A model generated the notes under the pieces. The model was not told the DNA's origin. It worked only from the letters and a program-made list of their open reading frames with translations, and made no database searches. The position numbers were made by a program, and so were the translations under genes. Shown piece by piece: positions 62,821 through 64,000 of a DNA stretch of 64,000 bases. The DNA lies in assembly GCA_003290165.1 (NCBI GenBank), contig QNQO01001156.1:186001-250000 (forward strand), in the 5' to 3' direction. How positions within the stretch are numbered: the stretch's first letter is position 1; every line of letters begins with the position of its first letter. The stretch is from Berberis thunbergii (Eukaryota; Streptophyta; Magnoliopsida; Ranunculales; Berberidaceae).

Positions 62821-63131
62821 TCAAGTTCATCAAAACATGAAAGTTGTAGTACTCTAAGTTATCTAATAAACACAACTTTAATCACTTGAAAATGTTTTGA
62901 AATAAGCAAGTTATTGTCATTTTACTAAAGTCGCGCAAATCTGTCTGAAAAATAAAAATGGGATAGTGTTCCTGACTTGCGATCAACGTATATGCTTGAT
63001 TGAGACCGATTTTGAAGTTGGTCAAAACATAAAAGTTGTATTACTCTCAGTTATCAAATAAACGCAACTTGAATCACTTGAAAATGTTTTAAAATGAGCA
63101 AGTTATGGTCATTTTAAAAAAGTCGCGCAAA
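62820..63131. repeat. Two diverged tandem copies, 192-bp period, upstream of the MULE relic
   Basis: CAAAACATGAAAGTTGTAGT at 62831 recurs as CAAAACATAAAAGTTGTATT at 63023. Both copies run on through AATCACTTGAAAATGTTTT to AAGTCGCGCAAA (ends about 62939 and 63131). Confidence 0.75.
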
Positions 63132-63192
63132 ATAGAATAAAAAAAAAATGTTCGCAGTGTGCACTGCGAGGTATCCCAGTTACCTCGCGTCA

Positions 63193-64000
63193 ATGAAAAT
63201 GGTTGATGAAGAGACGAAAACACAAGTTGAAGATGTTGATGCTACTGTTGAAGGAGATAATATTGATGATAGTAATGGTGAAGAAGATAATCATGATGAT
63301 GGTTATGGTGAAAAGATTTAGGTGATGGTGTATTTACCTACAGGAGAGCAAGTTGACGATAATGGTCAAATAATTAGTGGATTACCTCATCATTCAGCTA
63401 ATGAACCAGCAACGGATGTAGATTTTGAAAAATTGGTTGGAGAGTTTATTAGAGACATTACTGATTTGTATGGTGATGAAGATGATAACATATACAGACC
63501 AGAAGACATCGGTGATCTCCATGATAAAAAAAAATGGACCACTATGAAAATATGAAGGAAGTGGATGAGAAAGTATGTTGTAAGGAACAAGTTTGAATAT
63601 AGACAAATAAAAAATGATAACCTCATTATACATTTAAAGTGTAAAGACCCAACTTGCAATTGGATGGTTTATGTGAAAAAGAAACTACGAGAGCATACAT
63701 GTATATGTACTGTAGTTTTCTTATATTATATGCTTAAAGTAATCCTTTTTATATTTATATATACTCTAAATAGCTTAAGTACTTACACTAATACTTGTAT
63801 GCTTATCCAGGTTTGTTGAGGAGGTTTGTCAAATAACATACTTGTAAGTCAAATGAGAGGGGATGGAATAGAATGGCCAGGGCATGATTTGTAGCTGATG
63901 AGATGGAAAACACCATTAGAGAGCACAAAAACTACAAACCAACATATGTAACCAATGCCATATGGACTAAAGAAGCTATCCAACTTCACTATTGGACAGC
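63193..64000 (+). pseudogene. Mutator-like (MULE) transposase N-terminal relic, cut by window end
   Basis: From ATG 63193 one frame runs through an acidic leader with stops at 63319 (TAG) and 63553 (TGA), then gives KWMRKYVVRNKFEYRQIKND and LKCKDPTCNWMVYVKKKLRE (63556-63700). That is the N-terminal DNA-binding zinc-finger-like region of plant MuDR-type transposases (CK..C.W..Y). After a frame loss near 63720 the match resumes at 63900 with NTIREHKNYKPTYVTNAIW. The DDE catalytic region would lie beyond the window. It is a broken transposase gene. The tandem repeats upstream may be the element's 5' region (inference). Confidence 0.7.

Overview
The window is nuclear DNA of a flowering plant, most likely a eudicot. 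Coding genes are split by introns, retrotransposons carry primer sites complementary to initiator Met-tRNA, a scrap of plastid 16S rDNA is present, and the recognisable genes belong to plant families. The species cannot be named from the sequence.

Layout. (1) 1-24469: a head-to-tail array of a non-autonomous Ty3/gypsy-type LTR retrotransposon. The period is about 3.84 kb: a long terminal repeat (LTR) of about 3.18 kb plus an internal domain of about 0.66 kb that holds only a primer-binding site and 3'-end remnants. Seven LTRs (the first cut by the window edge) alternate with six internal domains, and the array stops at an LTR end (24469). Each LTR carries two pieces of host genes: an NPH3-family fragment and the N-terminal part of an ethylene receptor. 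One copy carries a 172-bp palindromic MITE. (2) 24470-31200, minus strand: fragments of three unrelated host genes in one orientation with introns kept: a NOI/RIN4-type gene, the first two coding exons of a HEI10-like RING gene (with a stop codon), and five exons of an AMS-like bHLH gene (stop and frameshift). (3) 34495-36699, plus strand: an intact four-exon tryptophan aminotransferase-related gene (auxin synthesis family). (4) 36.9-44.7 kb: a copia LTR remnant, a degenerate minisatellite, and a decayed Ty3/gypsy chromovirus with both LTRs (38327-43693). (5) 45345-45897: a Bet v 1/PR-10-type pseudogene. (6) 46616-62200, minus strand: a complete 11-exon gene for the AP-1 clathrin adaptor medium (mu) subunit, 428 codons. 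Its 8.9-kb and 3.6-kb introns hold a LINE relic, a TRIM-like mini-retroelement, a small LTR element, plastid 16S rDNA and microsatellites. (7) 62.8-64.0 kb: a Mutator-like transposase relic running off the window.

Only two genes look intact: the aminotransferase and AP-1 mu. The rest is transposon sequence, gene fragments and pseudogenes. The most unusual content is the tandem LTR-element array with transduplicated signalling-gene pieces and the NOI/HEI10/AMS fragment cluster. All family assignments come from reading translations by eye; no database search was run.
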